NCBI GenBank assembly: GCA_016235345.1
Contig: JACRLG010000023.1
Span: forward strand, 1-64,000
Reading direction: 5' to 3'
DNA length: 64,000 nt
Source of the DNA: Deltaproteobacteria bacterium
GTDB taxonomy: Bacteria; Desulfobacterota; Desulfobacteria; Desulfobacterales; Desulfatibacillaceae
Shown here: piece after piece, positions 42,137 through 51,656 of the stretch
How the letters are laid out: each line of letters starts with the position of its first letter
Position numbering within the stretch: position 1 is the first letter of the stretch
Made by a program: the position numbers and the translations under genes
The notes under the pieces: generated by a model
Databases searched by the model: none
Seen by the model: only the letters and a program-made list of their open reading frames with translations
What the model was told of the DNA's origin: nothing

Positions 42137-43555
42137 ATGGAAGAGTCCTGGAACACCGAAAAAGCCGCAGTTCACCAAGGTCTTCTGCGCCTCACGGCCC
42201 GGTGGGCTGCGGACAAGACCGTTGATTTCGGCGGGGGCTCGGAACTCCGCCGCAGGGCGATAATCCTCAACCATCGCCATTACCGCGAAAAAATCGGCGT
42301 TTACCGCTCCCTCTGCGAACGCGCGGGCCTTGGTGGCGAGGATCCCTCCATCGACTTTATCGCCCGGAATCTGCTTCTGACCGACGAGATTTTCAAGTCC
42401 TATCCCCAAAGGCTTCTGGACGAGAGCGACTACGCGGGCATGAACGCCTGGCTCTCAAGCCTTTCGGACCGGGAAATCACGTTCGACACGGCTGGCATCG
42501 ACAACGTGGAGAAGTGGCTCTCGGCCCTTGCGGCCAGGGGCGTAACCGTGGTTTTTTCCAGCGGAACCAGCGGAATGGTCTCCTTCGTGCCCCGGGACGG
42601 CCGCACCTGGGAGGCCTTTACGAGGCTTCCCGCGCTCTACATGCCCGCCCTTCTGGCCGAGCGGGGCGTGTTCCCGGCCTGGCAGTCAAAGCTTCTGTCC
42701 CTTGCCCTCAAAAACCTTTCGCCCGATACCTATTTAAATCTCACCCACAGGCTGGGCCTTCCCGGTATAGACGGGTTTTTCTGCAATTTTGCAAGCGGGC
42801 TCCAGGGAATCCAGATCGCGGGCCAGCAGGTGGCGGCGAAATTGAAAAAGGCCGAGTTCCTCTACCCGGCCAACCTTTCAGCGGCAGCCGTTCGCGCCGT
42901 GGTGCGCGGGGCAAGGACTGCCGAGGAAGCGGCCCTGGCGGAAGCGTTCCTTTCGGAGACCGTGCGGAAAAAGGAGTTCCACTACCACAGGCTTTTGGCG
43001 TCAATGGAAAAAAGCGCCAAAAAGGGCCGCCGCTGCCTCATTTTCGGCGCTCCTTACCTTCTTCTGGAACTTTGCGAACGGGCGAAAACCCACGGAATGT
43101 CCATCCGCCTTCCCAAAGGCTCGGCGGCCATTCTGGGCGGAGGCTGGAAATCCTTCGAGGGAAAGCGCCTGGCAGAGGACGAGCTTTACGCCCTTATAAT
43201 GGAAACCTTCGGTCTTCCGAAAGAAGCAGTGGTGGAGGGCTACTCCATGACGGAAATCCAGGCCGTGATGCTGAAATGTTCCGCCGGGCGCTACCACGTG
43301 CCCCCCTTCCTGGAAACCCTGATTCTGGACGAGGCCCTGAATCCAATCGAAGGCGACGACATCACGGGCGTTCTGGCGGTCCTGGACCCCTTTGCCGAAA
43401 GCTATCCCGGATTTCTGATTACCGGAGACACCGTGAGGCGCGTCAACGGCCCGTGCGCCTGCGGCAGATGCGGCCCGGCCATCCTCACCATAGCCCGGAC
43501 TCCGGGGCGCGAAGTCAAGGGTTGTGGGGGGATAATGGCAAAGATAAATGCCTGA
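42137..43555 (+). CDS. LuxE-like acyl-protein synthetase / acyl-activating enzyme
   Basis: Encodes 472 residues. LuxE-type enzymes activate a fatty acid as acyl-AMP and pass it to their own Cys, then to LuxC. Here TVVFSSGTSGMVSFVPRDG (~135-155) is the ATP-binding loop, ILGGGWKSFEGKR (~335) and GYSMTEIQAVMLKC (~372) match the adenylate and acyl-binding parts, and LITGDTVRR (~434) is near the end. It is longer than classical LuxE (~370), with an extra N-terminal ~100 residues. LuxC is the next gene. Confidence 0.75.
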   Translation: MEESWNTEKAAVHQGLLRLTARWAADKTVDFGGGSELRRRAIILNHRHYREKIGVYRSLCERAGLGGEDPSIDFIARNLLLTDEIFKSYPQRLLDESDYAGMNAWLSSLSDREITFDTAGIDNVEKWLSALAARGVTVVFSSGTSGMVSFVPRDGRTWEAFTRLPALYMPALLAERGVFPAWQSKLLSLALKNLSPDTYLNLTHRLGLPGIDGFFCNFASGLQGIQIAGQQVAAKLKKAEFLYPANLSAAAVRAVVRGARTAEEAALAEAFLSETVRKKEFHYHRLLASMEKSAKKGRRCLIFGAPYLLLELCERAKTHGMSIRLPKGSAAILGGGWKSFEGKRLAEDELYALIMETFGLPKEAVVEGYSMTEIQAVMLKCSAGRYHVPPFLETLILDEALNPIEGDDITGVLAVLDPFAESYPGFLITGDTVRRVNGPCACGRCGPAILTIARTPGREVKGCGGIMAKINA

Positions 43556-43677
43556 AAGCCTGTCCAAAAACGCGAATCGCTGTGTCACGCGTCAAAGCCA
43601 ATTCCGCCACGTACCTGTGGTACGCTTGCTCATTGGCTTCTCGCGTTCCTTGCGCTTCATCGTTTTTGATCAGGCTT
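43556..43677 (+). repeat. 3′-hairpin element, copy D
   Basis: AAGCCTG plus AAAAACG pair with CGTTTTT plus CAGGCTT, enclosing AAGCCAAT/ATTGGCTT and GTAC...GTAC stems. It begins directly after the luxE-like stop and ends 48 bases before the luxC start, so it lies inside an operon. Confidence 0.75.
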
Positions 43678-43725
43678 CGTGTTCCCTTTTACGTAGATTG
43701 ATATAAGGGCGGGGGAGTGGGAAAG

Positions 43726-45345
43726 ATGAAAACGAAACTTGAGGAATTTGCGAGGGAAAACAAGTTGTTCCGCCTGGACGAAGACGGAATTCTCCGGCTT
43801 CCCATAGTGGTCAAGGGGGCCTTGCGACTTCCTGGGGCGGTGAGCCGGGCGGAGATAGACAGGGCCTTCGGAGCGAAAGGGCCGGAATCGACCTCTGCAA
43901 AGATTGGGGGAAACCTCGTTCTGCGGGAGCCGGTTTACGACAGAAAGAGCCTTGAACGCACCGGGGAGACAGTCTTCACGGTTCTGCCGGATTTTTTGCC
44001 GGGGGAAGTGATCGAATCCGATACCGGCAGGATTGCTGAACAACTCGCGCCAATGACTTTTTCGGGCGTCACGAACTGGCTGGACGGCGTGCGGGAGGCG
44101 CTGGAAAAATCTCCCGGCTTCGTTGATGAAATAAGGCGGGACACCGCAAAAACCAGCGAACATCCTGATTTGTGGCACGACGGCGGATTCGCGGCCTTTC
44201 CTTTTCTGCTGGATTCGGCCCAAGCCCAAAAGATGGTGGACAGTGAACTGTCGGTCTGGGGAATACCGGGGAATGATCTTCTGGACAAATGGTGCGACAT
44301 ACCCGAACCAGCCAGGGCCGCAGACCCCGCGCCCATGCTCGCGGCGGCGCTTTTCGGCGATGATCCGTTTTTGAGTGTGGAGCGGCAGCCCCTGCTTCGG
44401 GCCTTTCCCACGCGCCAACTGCACATCACGGCGGGAAACGCGCCCCAGATTCCTCTAATCAGCCTTCTTCGGGCCGTTCTCACAAAAAGCGCGGTGACCT
44501 TGAAAGCCCCCTTCGGGGCGGTGGTTCCGGCTGCCCTTCTTGGCATGGCTGCGGCGCTCATGCTGCCGGATTCCCCAATCACGAAAAACATCTCCATCGT
44601 CTACTGGCCGGGCGGGGACGCATCCTACGAGGACGCCCTCATGAGCCCCGGAAGTTATGACCGGATCATCGTGTGGGGAGCGCCGGAATCCGTGGAATCC
44701 GTCAAAAAGCGGGCCATCTACACAAAGGTTCTCGCCTTCAACCCGCGCTACGGGGTAAGCTTCATCGGGCGCGAGGCCTTTGCCGGAAACCTTTCAACCG
44801 CAGCCCGAAGGTCCGCAACCGATACATGCGTCGCCAACCAGAAGGCCTGCATCGCAAGCCAGATTCACTACGTGGAAGGGGATATGGAACAGGCGGCGAC
44901 TTACGCAGAGGCTCTGCGGGAGGCGCTTGCGGCCTTTGACCGGGCCGCTCCAAACCTCGTGCTTCCAAGGGTCAAAGGCGACATAAAGCGGCTTCAGCGC
45001 GGACTTTTCGTTAACGCCAGGTGGTTCGTGAACCTGCGGGACGGCGCTTTTTCATCCGGAGCGGTACTCCCGGACGGCGAGTTTCCGCTATCCGTCCTCA
45101 CCATGAGCCGCCTTGTGATGGTGCGCGCAGTTCCTGACCTTGGCGGCTGTCTTAAGTACCTTCACCCCGGAGTCTCCACCGTGGGCGTCTATCCGCCAGA
45201 AAGGCTTTCCGCCATGCGGGATTTGATAGCGGCCCGGGGAGTATCCAACGTGATCGACCTTGGACGCGCGGGCACGGGCTACGGCGGCCAGAGCCACGAC
45301 GGGATGATGGTTTTATCGGAATTAGTTGACTGGAAAAACGGCTAA
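43726..45345 (+). CDS. LuxC-like acyl-CoA/acyl-protein reductase
   Basis: Encodes 539 residues from ATG at 43726, with GGGGGAGTGGG upstream. The in-frame GTG at 43717 overlaps that site and is less likely. LuxC reduces an acyl thioester to a fatty aldehyde with NADPH. The catalytic Cys lies in NQKACIASQ (Cys ~375), the cofactor-binding part has TAGNAPQIPLISLLRAVL, and the C-terminal GTGYGGQSHDG is typical. No luxA, luxB or luxD is nearby, so it serves lipid or aldehyde metabolism, not light. An SDR follows after 24 bases. Confidence 0.8.
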   Translation: MKTKLEEFARENKLFRLDEDGILRLPIVVKGALRLPGAVSRAEIDRAFGAKGPESTSAKIGGNLVLREPVYDRKSLERTGETVFTVLPDFLPGEVIESDTGRIAEQLAPMTFSGVTNWLDGVREALEKSPGFVDEIRRDTAKTSEHPDLWHDGGFAAFPFLLDSAQAQKMVDSELSVWGIPGNDLLDKWCDIPEPARAADPAPMLAAALFGDDPFLSVERQPLLRAFPTRQLHITAGNAPQIPLISLLRAVLTKSAVTLKAPFGAVVPAALLGMAAALMLPDSPITKNISIVYWPGGDASYEDALMSPGSYDRIIVWGAPESVESVKKRAIYTKVLAFNPRYGVSFIGREAFAGNLSTAARRSATDTCVANQKACIASQIHYVEGDMEQAATYAEALREALAAFDRAAPNLVLPRVKGDIKRLQRGLFVNARWFVNLRDGAFSSGAVLPDGEFPLSVLTMSRLVMVRAVPDLGGCLKYLHPGVSTVGVYPPERLSAMRDLIAARGVSNVIDLGRAGTGYGGQSHDGMMVLSELVDWKNG

Positions 45346-45369
45346 CGCATTCTGAAAAGGAAGACATCC

Positions 45370-46203
45370 ATGAAGCTTGATTCCGGGAAAATCGTCCTGG
45401 TGACCGGGGCCGCAAGCGGCATAGGTCGGGCCTTTGCGCTCGCCGCCGCGAAAAAGGGCGCGAAGCTGGTGATAACGGACATCAATGAAAAGGGCCTGGC
45501 CGACACTGCGGAGCGCATAGCCAAACAGGGCGGAACAGTGCTTTTGATCAGGGCCGTAAACGTCGGCGACTTCGAGGCCGTATCGGCCCTGGCGGAGGAA
45601 GTCCACACGGGTTTCGGTCCGGTGGACGTTCTGGCCAACGTGGCGGGCGTGGCCACCTTCGCCCAGGTGGAGGACATGGCCCACAAGGACTGGAAGCGGG
45701 TGATAGATGTCAACCTCTGGGGCGTTGTCCACTTCATCGAGGCATTTTCGCAGCAGATGATCCGGGCGGGCAGCGGGCACATAATAAACGTGTCGAGCCT
45801 TGCCGGCCTCATGGGTGTTCCCTGGCACGGGGTCTACTCGGCCACGAAATTCGCGGTTAACGGGCTTTCGGAGGTGCTGCGTCTGGATTTTGAAAAGCAC
45901 GGGATTTCAGTCACCCTGGTCTGCCCCGGAGCCGTGAACACGGGCCTTGTGGAAAGCGTGGAGATTTTTGCCAAAGGGGTGGAAACGGGACGCTTGCGCG
46001 ACAGGTTCCGCAAGATCGCGATTTCCCCTGAAAAGGTGGCGGATCAGATGATTTCCGCCGTCGAAAAGCGGAAATTTCTCGTGATGACCTCCATAGATGT
46101 CAAAATCGCGTGGTTCGTGAAGCGCCATTTCCCGTGGATTCACTACATGGCCATGCGTCTAGTAAGCAAACTCATGGACAAAAACCTCGGGAAAAGGAAA
46201 TAG
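45370..46203 (+). CDS. Short-chain dehydrogenase/reductase
   Basis: Encodes 277 residues with the NAD(P) motif TGAASGIG (~12-19), NVAGVA, the catalytic YSATK (Tyr ~157, Lys ~161), and PGAVNTG. A basic, hydrophobic C-terminal tail (WFVKRHFPWIHYMAMRLVSK) could rest on the membrane. Placed after LuxC, it may reduce the fatty aldehyde to an alcohol or act on a ketoacyl chain. The start has GGAAGACATCC upstream. Confidence 0.8.
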   Translation: MKLDSGKIVLVTGAASGIGRAFALAAAKKGAKLVITDINEKGLADTAERIAKQGGTVLLIRAVNVGDFEAVSALAEEVHTGFGPVDVLANVAGVATFAQVEDMAHKDWKRVIDVNLWGVVHFIEAFSQQMIRAGSGHIINVSSLAGLMGVPWHGVYSATKFAVNGLSEVLRLDFEKHGISVTLVCPGAVNTGLVESVEIFAKGVETGRLRDRFRKIAISPEKVADQMISAVEKRKFLVMTSIDVKIAWFVKRHFPWIHYMAMRLVSKLMDKNLGKRK

Positions 46204-46212
46204 GAGGACATC

Positions 46213-47448
46213 ATGTCCGGCGAGTCCCGCCTTCTTTTTTCGCCGCTCTCAATTGGAAAACTTTCGGTCCCGGCGCGCCTTTTCAAAACCGCCACATCTG
46301 AAACCAGGGCCTCGGTGGACGGCTTTGTCACCGACGAGCTTCTGGCCTTTTACGAGCCGATCGCAAAAGCGGGAACGCCCCTCATAATCACCGGAAACCT
46401 CTACGTGACGAACGAGGGCAAGTCCACTTACCGCATGTGCGGGGCCGACCACGACGACAAGATTCCGGGCCTCGCCCGCTGGGCGGAGTTGGTTCACTCC
46501 TACGGCGGCGCGCTTTTCGGCCAGATAAACCACTGCGGCAGGCAGGTCATGGCGCGCGCCATGGGCCTATCAAGCGCCGTGTCCGCCTCGGACGTGCGGG
46601 AAAAGGTGATGGGCACCAAGCCCAGGCCCCTCACGGTTCCCGAAATCCGCGAAACGGTGAAGGCCTATGCGAAAAGCGCCGAAATCTGCCAAAAGGCCGG
46701 ATTCGACGGGGTGCAGCTCCACGCGGGGCACGGGTATCTGGTCAACCAGTTCCTGACCCCCTACACCAACCGGCGAACGGACGAGTACGGCGGCACCTTT
46801 TTCAAGCGCCTTCGCTTTTTGCTGGAGGTCTACTGGGCCGTGCGGGAGCGCTGCGGGGCGGATTATCCGGTGATTTTGAAGCTGAACGGCGAGGACGCCC
46901 TTCCGGGAAGGCGCGGCCTTACCAACAGGGAGCTTGTGGACGTGGCGAGAATCCTCGAAAGCGAGGGCCTGGACGCGGTGGAAATCACCGTGGGCCACTA
47001 CGAGAGCGGCTTTCCCATGATTCGGGGAACCTTTGACGAGTTCTTCAAGGGGCTCATGACCGAGGGCATAGGCGACCAGCTTCCCTGGTTCCAGCGCACC
47101 GGGGTAAAGGCCGCAGGCCCGCTGATGGCCGCCGGGTTCAACTTCCTTTGGTCGCCAAGGGAGGGCTTTAACACGGCGCACGCGGCGCGTTTCAAGAAGG
47201 CCCTAAAAATTCCGGTGATCTGCGTGGGGGGCTTCATTTCGGGCGAGAAAATGGAGGAGTCGATAAAAGCGGGCCGGTGCGACGCCGTGTCGTCAGCACG
47301 GGCCATGATCGCCGACCCCGAACTTTTCCGGCACGTGAAAGATGGCGTTAAAGGCCCCCAATGCGACTGGTGCAACGCCTGCATCGCAAGAGCCGGGAGG
47401 CTTCCGGTTGATTGCTACAATAAAAAGGTGAAGCCGGAACAGGAATAA
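46213..47448 (+). CDS. Old Yellow Enzyme-family flavin oxidoreductase
   Basis: Encodes 411 residues, an FMN TIM barrel. GQINHCGRQV (~100), the catalytic-region HAGHGYLVNQFLTPYTNRRT (~178) and DEYGG are standard. At the C-terminus CDWCNACIARAGRLPVDC spaces four Cys as C-x2-C-x2-C-x10-C, close to the [4Fe-4S] site of 2,4-dienoyl-CoA reductases, whose spacing is C-x2-C-x3-C-x11-C. No FAD/NADPH domain follows, as the protein ends there. It starts 9 bases after the SDR and probably reduces an enoyl or enal product of the operon. Confidence 0.78.
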   Translation: MSGESRLLFSPLSIGKLSVPARLFKTATSETRASVDGFVTDELLAFYEPIAKAGTPLIITGNLYVTNEGKSTYRMCGADHDDKIPGLARWAELVHSYGGALFGQINHCGRQVMARAMGLSSAVSASDVREKVMGTKPRPLTVPEIRETVKAYAKSAEICQKAGFDGVQLHAGHGYLVNQFLTPYTNRRTDEYGGTFFKRLRFLLEVYWAVRERCGADYPVILKLNGEDALPGRRGLTNRELVDVARILESEGLDAVEITVGHYESGFPMIRGTFDEFFKGLMTEGIGDQLPWFQRTGVKAAGPLMAAGFNFLWSPREGFNTAHAARFKKALKIPVICVGGFISGEKMEESIKAGRCDAVSSARAMIADPELFRHVKDGVKGPQCDWCNACIARAGRLPVDCYNKKVKPEQE

Positions 47449-47456
47449 CAAGGCGC

Positions 47457-48293
47457 TTATTGCAGGGCCTTTGCCGTTTTATGGCCGCGTCCCTGAAAAT
47501 CTATAATGGTCAGCTCCGGCCTGCAAAAAAGCCGGAACAGAAAAACAGACACCCCCACGCCCCGTGTAACATAGAGATCGGAGTCGCCAACACGGTAATA
47601 TCCCATCTCGAAGCGTCCGTTGATGGAGGTCACGGGCTTCCTTTTTTGCCAGGGCCAACGTATCTGGCCCCCGTGGGTGTCCCCGGCAAGGACCGCGTTG
47701 ACTTTTTTACCCCGAAGCCAGCCCATGACCCTCGGAGTGTGGCTCAAAAGGATGACGGGAACCCCGGCTGGCCTATTTTTTAGGGCCTTGCCGGGGTCGC
47801 CCTCGCCGTAATACACGTCGTCGATTCCAGCGATATAAATCCTTTCGGTCCCGATTTTCAACTGTTCGCCGCGATTGAAAAGCACCCTGTATCCCAGTTT
47901 TTCCATGTCCCCCAAAAGCCCGGCGTCAAGTGCTCCTGACCAGTGCTCCCAATTACCAGGAACAAAATAGCTCATAGTGGGCTTTTTTAGTTTTCCGAGC
48001 CATGCTCTACAGGCGGGCCATTTTTTCAGGTTGTCGATGTTATCGCCGGTAATAAACAGGAAATCGGGTTTCGCCGCCGCTGTTTCCTGGGCCAGCCTTT
48101 TTATGAGGCGGTTTTCCCTTTTGAAATGAAGGTCCGAAATAAGGACAGCCCGGAACCGGCCCTCAAAATTTGGCAGGGAAAGAGTTATCCTTTCAATTTT
48201 CAATGAATAGGTGTGGAAATACAGAAGCGCGAAGGAGGCGGCACACAGGGAGTACACCACAAATCTTGCATATTTTAACCGCTTTGAGGCCAT
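47457..48293 (-). CDS. Membrane-anchored calcineurin-type metallophosphoesterase
   Basis: Encodes 278 residues from MASKRLKYARF, with AGGA 9 bases upstream. A TTG at 48332 is less likely. An N-terminal membrane segment (residues ~7-30) precedes the phosphoesterase core: LISDLHF, FITGDNID, VPGNWEHW (the usual GNHE is here GNWE), LLSHTP and LAGDTHGGQIRWP. It resembles YaeI/LpxH-like lipid phosphatases. The Trp in place of the first His of GNHE is unusual and may alter metal binding. It converges with the OYE gene. Confidence 0.72.
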   Translation of the reverse strand: MASKRLKYARFVVYSLCAASFALLYFHTYSLKIERITLSLPNFEGRFRAVLISDLHFKRENRLIKRLAQETAAAKPDFLFITGDNIDNLKKWPACRAWLGKLKKPTMSYFVPGNWEHWSGALDAGLLGDMEKLGYRVLFNRGEQLKIGTERIYIAGIDDVYYGEGDPGKALKNRPAGVPVILLSHTPRVMGWLRGKKVNAVLAGDTHGGQIRWPWQKRKPVTSINGRFEMGYYRVGDSDLYVTRGVGVSVFLFRLFCRPELTIIDFQGRGHKTAKALQ

Positions 48294-48409
48294 TATGCGT
48301 TTTCCTGCGGGCAATTTTTTTTGCGGGAACAAGGACCGGTGGATGTTACAATATTTTAATATGATAAACCATGTCGTTCTTTCATTTCAACCTGGAAGGG
48401 AGAAATCCA

Positions 48410-49453
48410 ATGCGACTGAAACGGCGGATTATACTTTTGCTGGCGGCTGTTCTGTTCGTGGCGGTGTTCGCCGGGTGCGGGCATTATCTGGCCATTGATG
48501 CGGCCAATCCCCACAGGGCCTACGTGGCGGAAGGCGGGGCCGGAAGCGCCGTCGGAACGGAAGGAGGCGGGGAAGGCTTATCCGGCCCGGAAAGCCAGGC
48601 CGTGCGGTTCTGCCCGGTTTTCGTGGTTCAGAACGACCGCCCGGAAAACCTCGTGGGAAGCGTGAAGGCCACCAAAAGGGAGGGGGGAAAGCCTGAAATC
48701 GCCATCGATACCGATGACCCGGCTGTCTATTTCGAGGAAAAATCCTTCACGGTCGGCGGAAAAAACCTGACGAACCTGATCTATCGGGTTCATTTTTCCA
48801 ACACGCCTTACAGCCTGATACCCTTCATTCTCACAGCCGGGAAAAACCCGGGAATAATGCTCATCGTGACCCTGGACGAGGCCCGAAAGCCGATACTCGT
48901 AACAACGGTCCACACCTGCGGATGTTACGCGGCCATCATCCCCACCACGAACCTTGACCCCAAATTCCTGCCGGAAAACCATCCCAAGGATTATCAGAGG
49001 GTGTACGGCGAGCGCCTCCCGGCCATGCTGGATTTCAAGTCGGCGGATGCGCGGCTCGTCGCGGTTCTGCGTCCGGGCGTTCACAGGCTGATGGAACTGT
49101 CGGCGGTGGGCGCAACGGATTTTTTCGGTGACGGTAAAACCTTCAAGCCCGTTCCCATGAAGGTGCTTCCCATGGAGGGCTTGAGGCGTCTTCCCCTGCC
49201 GGACGGCGGGACAATTAGCTTCTTCCACGACAAGGGTATCCTGCGCGGGCACGTGAAGGGCTCGGTGAAACCTTTCGAGACCCTTCTCATGAGTTGGATG
49301 CCCCTGGACCTTTTCGTGGGCGCAGACAAGGATTTTGCCACGGACCTGACGGAAAACCCCTTCTACACGAGCCTGAAGCCCTGGAACCGTCATTCCTCGG
49401 ACCTTTGGGACTTTCCGGCCTTTCTGAAATTCATGGGCTACCGCTTTGATTGA
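48410..49453 (+). CDS. Lipoprotein of unknown function
   Basis: Encodes 347 residues from MRLKRRIILLL, with AAGGGAG upstream. A signal peptide ends in a lipobox (FVAVFAGC), with lipidation expected at the Cys near residue 22. The mature part begins with a Gly-rich linker and is β-rich, with FFHDKGILRGHVKGS near 270. No enzyme motif is visible. It lies alone between the divergent phosphoesterase and the convergent catalase. A location at the inner face of the outer membrane is plausible for a Gram-negative cell. Confidence 0.7.
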   Translation: MRLKRRIILLLAAVLFVAVFAGCGHYLAIDAANPHRAYVAEGGAGSAVGTEGGGEGLSGPESQAVRFCPVFVVQNDRPENLVGSVKATKREGGKPEIAIDTDDPAVYFEEKSFTVGGKNLTNLIYRVHFSNTPYSLIPFILTAGKNPGIMLIVTLDEARKPILVTTVHTCGCYAAIIPTTNLDPKFLPENHPKDYQRVYGERLPAMLDFKSADARLVAVLRPGVHRLMELSAVGATDFFGDGKTFKPVPMKVLPMEGLRRLPLPDGGTISFFHDKGILRGHVKGSVKPFETLLMSWMPLDLFVGADKDFATDLTENPFYTSLKPWNRHSSDLWDFPAFLKFMGYRFD

Positions 49454-49481
49454 AACATGCTTCATACCGTGTTGGGTAAAC

Positions 49482-49521
49482 AAAGAGGCCCGGAGCTTTG
49501 CTGCTCCAGGCCTCTTTTTTT
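49482..49521 (+). terminator. Rho-independent terminator between convergent genes
   Basis: AGAGGCC-c-GGAGC and GCTCC-a-GGCCTCT form a strong stem with a 6-base loop, ending in seven T residues. It terminates the lipoprotein gene and may also serve the catalase gene from the other side. Confidence 0.8.
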
Positions 49522-49557
49522 AATGAATAGCAATGAAACGAAGAAACCGGAAACTGG

Positions 49558-51009
49558 CTATTTCGGGACCTCGTCCATGCTTATGCCAAGGGCGTTGGCG
49601 ACCCCGATTCCATAGGCCGGGTCGGCCTTATGGCAGTTTCCGATATGGCGCACCTTTATCTCCTTGGGCGCGTCGCCAAGGGCGCGGGCGGTGTTCTCGA
49701 ACAGCACCTTTTGCTGAGATTTGCTCATGAGCCGGAAGAGCTTTCCGGGCTGGGAATAGTAGTCGTCGTCCACCCGGTGGTTCCAGTGGTCGGCGGCCCC
49801 TTCCAAGGAAAGGGGCGGCTCGGAGAAATCCGGCTGCTCCCGCCATTCGCCGTAGCTGTTGGGCTCGTAGCCAAGGGTTGATCCGTGGTTGCCGTCCACC
49901 CTCATGGCCCCGTCCCGGTGGTAGCTGTGAAACGGGCAGCGGGCCTTGTTGACGGGGATAAGATGATGGTTGACGCCCAGGCGGTAGCGCTGGGCGTCGC
50001 CGTAGGAAAAAAGCCTTCCCTGGAGCATTTTGTCCGGCGAAAAGCCTATGCCCGGAACGATGTTGGCCGGGTTGAAGGCCGCCTGCTCCACTTCCGCGAA
50101 GTAGTTTTCAGGGTTGCGGTTAAGCTCCAGAACTCCCACCTCGATCAGGGGGTAATCCCCGTGGGGCCACACCTTGGTGAGGTCGAAGGGATTGTAGGGG
50201 CGGGTGGCGGCGTCCTTTTCGGGCATGACCTGGATGTGGAAGGTCCAGCGGGGAAAATCGCCCTTTTCGATGCTCTCGTAAAGGTCGCGCTGGTGGCTTT
50301 CGCGGTCTTTGCCCACAAGGGCCTCTGCTTCCTCGTCGGTCAGGTTTTTTATCCCCTGCTGGGTTTTCAGGTGGAACTTGACCCAGTATCTTTCGTTTGC
50401 GGCGTTTATCATGCTGAAGGTGTGGCTTCCGAAGCCGTGCATGTGCCGGTAGGTGGCGGGAATTCCACGGTCGCTCATCACGATGGTGACCTGGTGCAGG
50501 GCTTCGGTAAGCGATGTCCAGAAATCCCAATTGTTTTTGGCGCTTCTCATGTTGGTGCGCGGGTCGCGCTTGATGGCGTGATTGAGGTCGGGGAATTTTA
50601 ACGGGTCGCGCAGAAAAAAGACCGGCGTGTTGTTGCCAACGAGGTCCCAGTTGCCCTCTTCGGTGTAAAACTTCATGGCGAAACCCCGGATGTCGCGCTC
50701 CGCGTCAGCCGCGCCCCGCTCGCCCGCCACCGTGGAAAAGCGCAGGAAGCACTCGGTTTTCTTGCCGATTTCAGAAAAGATTTTCGCCCTGGTGTAGCGG
50801 GTGATGTCGTGGGTTACCGTGAAATGCCCATACGCGCCCGAACCCTTGGCGTGCATTCTTCTTTCCGGGATCACCTCCCGGTCAAAGCTGGCGAGCTTTT
50901 CCAGGAACCACACGTCCTGAAGGAGCATGGGGCCGCGCGGCCCGGCTGTCAAAACATTCTGGTTGTCCAGTACGGGAGCGCCTGCGTTGGTGGTGAGCTT
51001 TTTCTTCAT
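49558..51009 (-). CDS. katA: Monofunctional haem catalase
   Basis: Encodes 483 residues, a clade-3-sized small-subunit catalase splitting H2O2 to water and oxygen. The catalytic His is in [12 protein letters not shown] (His53), the distal Asn in the [10 protein letters not shown] region, and the proximal haem Tyr in [14 protein letters not shown] near 337. No signal peptide is visible, so it is cytosolic. It starts 18 bases after the PerR stop and is in the same operon, which fits peroxide control. Confidence 0.93.
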   Translation of the reverse strand: MKKKLTTNAGAPVLDNQNVLTAGPRGPMLLQDVWFLEKLASFDREVIPERRMHAKGSGAYGHFTVTHDITRYTRAKIFSEIGKKTECFLRFSTVAGERGAADAERDIRGFAMKFYTEEGNWDLVGNNTPVFFLRDPLKFPDLNHAIKRDPRTNMRSAKNNWDFWTSLTEALHQVTIVMSDRGIPATYRHMHGFGSHTFSMINAANERYWVKFHLKTQQGIKNLTDEEAEALVGKDRESHQRDLYESIEKGDFPRWTFHIQVMPEKDAATRPYNPFDLTKVWPHGDYPLIEVGVLELNRNPENYFAEVEQAAFNPANIVPGIGFSPDKMLQGRLFSYGDAQRYRLGVNHHLIPVNKARCPFHSYHRDGAMRVDGNHGSTLGYEPNSYGEWREQPDFSEPPLSLEGAADHWNHRVDDDYYSQPGKLFRLMSKSQQKVLFENTARALGDAPKEIKVRHIGNCHKADPAYGIGVANALGISMDEVPK

Positions 51010-51027
51010 GATGACTCCTTTCAGGGG

Positions 51028-51486
51028 TTAGGGTTTTTTGTTTGTCTTTTCGCAATTGGCGCAAATCCCGATTACTTCAACCCGGGTTTTTTCAATTGTT
51101 CCAAGGGCCTTAACCGAGTCCGGGATTTTGAGGCCGTCAAGCTCCCGGCTGTAGAAATCCCGCGTCATGCTGCATTTGTCGCATACGAAATGATGATGGG
51201 CCGCCGTGTTGGCGTCGAAGCGTATCCTTTCATGAGGATGGTTCAGGGTGTCTATCAGCTTCAAGTCAACGAGAAGCCACAGCGTGCGGTAGACCGTATC
51301 CAGGCTGATTACGGGAACCCGCTCCCTTACGGCCTTGAAGACCGTTTCCGCGTCCGGGTGGTCGATGGATTTGGCCACTTCCCGGAAAACTTCCAGGCGC
51401 TGATGAGTGAGCTTGATTCCGGCCTTCCGAAGTCCGTTTCTGAACATTTCAAGGCGTGCATTGAATGTTTCCGCATCAGGCTCCAT
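51028..51486 (-). CDS. perR: PerR-type Fur-family peroxide regulator
   Basis: Encodes 152 residues. The winged helix is in the first ~85 residues (KLTHQRLEVFREVAK, ISLDTVYRTLWLL). Metal ligands are the HHHFVCDKC block (~96-104) with CANC near the end, two CxxC pairs forming the structural zinc site, and the His/Asp set for the regulatory metal. Direct cotranscription with catalase supports a PerR role over Fur or Zur. A Fur-type palindrome lies 34 bases upstream of its start. Confidence 0.82.
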   Translation of the reverse strand: MEPDAETFNARLEMFRNGLRKAGIKLTHQRLEVFREVAKSIDHPDAETVFKAVRERVPVISLDTVYRTLWLLVDLKLIDTLNHPHERIRFDANTAAHHHFVCDKCSMTRDFYSRELDGLKIPDSVKALGTIEKTRVEVIGICANCEKTNKKP

Positions 51487-51519
51487 TACGAACTCTTCCT
51501 GCTTGAGTTTGATTTGTAG

Positions 51520-51536
51520 ATAAGAATTATTCCTAT
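51520..51536. promoter_or_regulatory. Per/Fur-type box upstream of perR-katA
   Basis: ATAAGAAT-T-ATTCCTAT is an 8-1-8 palindrome with one mismatch, close in form to PerR boxes. It lies just before the perR start, so PerR probably represses its own operon until peroxide is present. Confidence 0.65.
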
Positions 51537-51656
51537 TTAGCGGGGCTTGTCAAGTAAAAGTTCCGCAAGGTTTCCATGTTCCATAAAAAGCAGACGGCGG
51601 CGGGCTTTTCGGGCCGCGCCGCCATTTGACGGGGGTAAGGAAGCTAAATGGAAGGG

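Noticed and set aside
42137..45345. Bioluminescence operon
   Set aside because: LuxE and LuxC relatives are present but there is no luciferase (luxAB) or thioesterase (luxD), and neighbours fit lipid metabolism.
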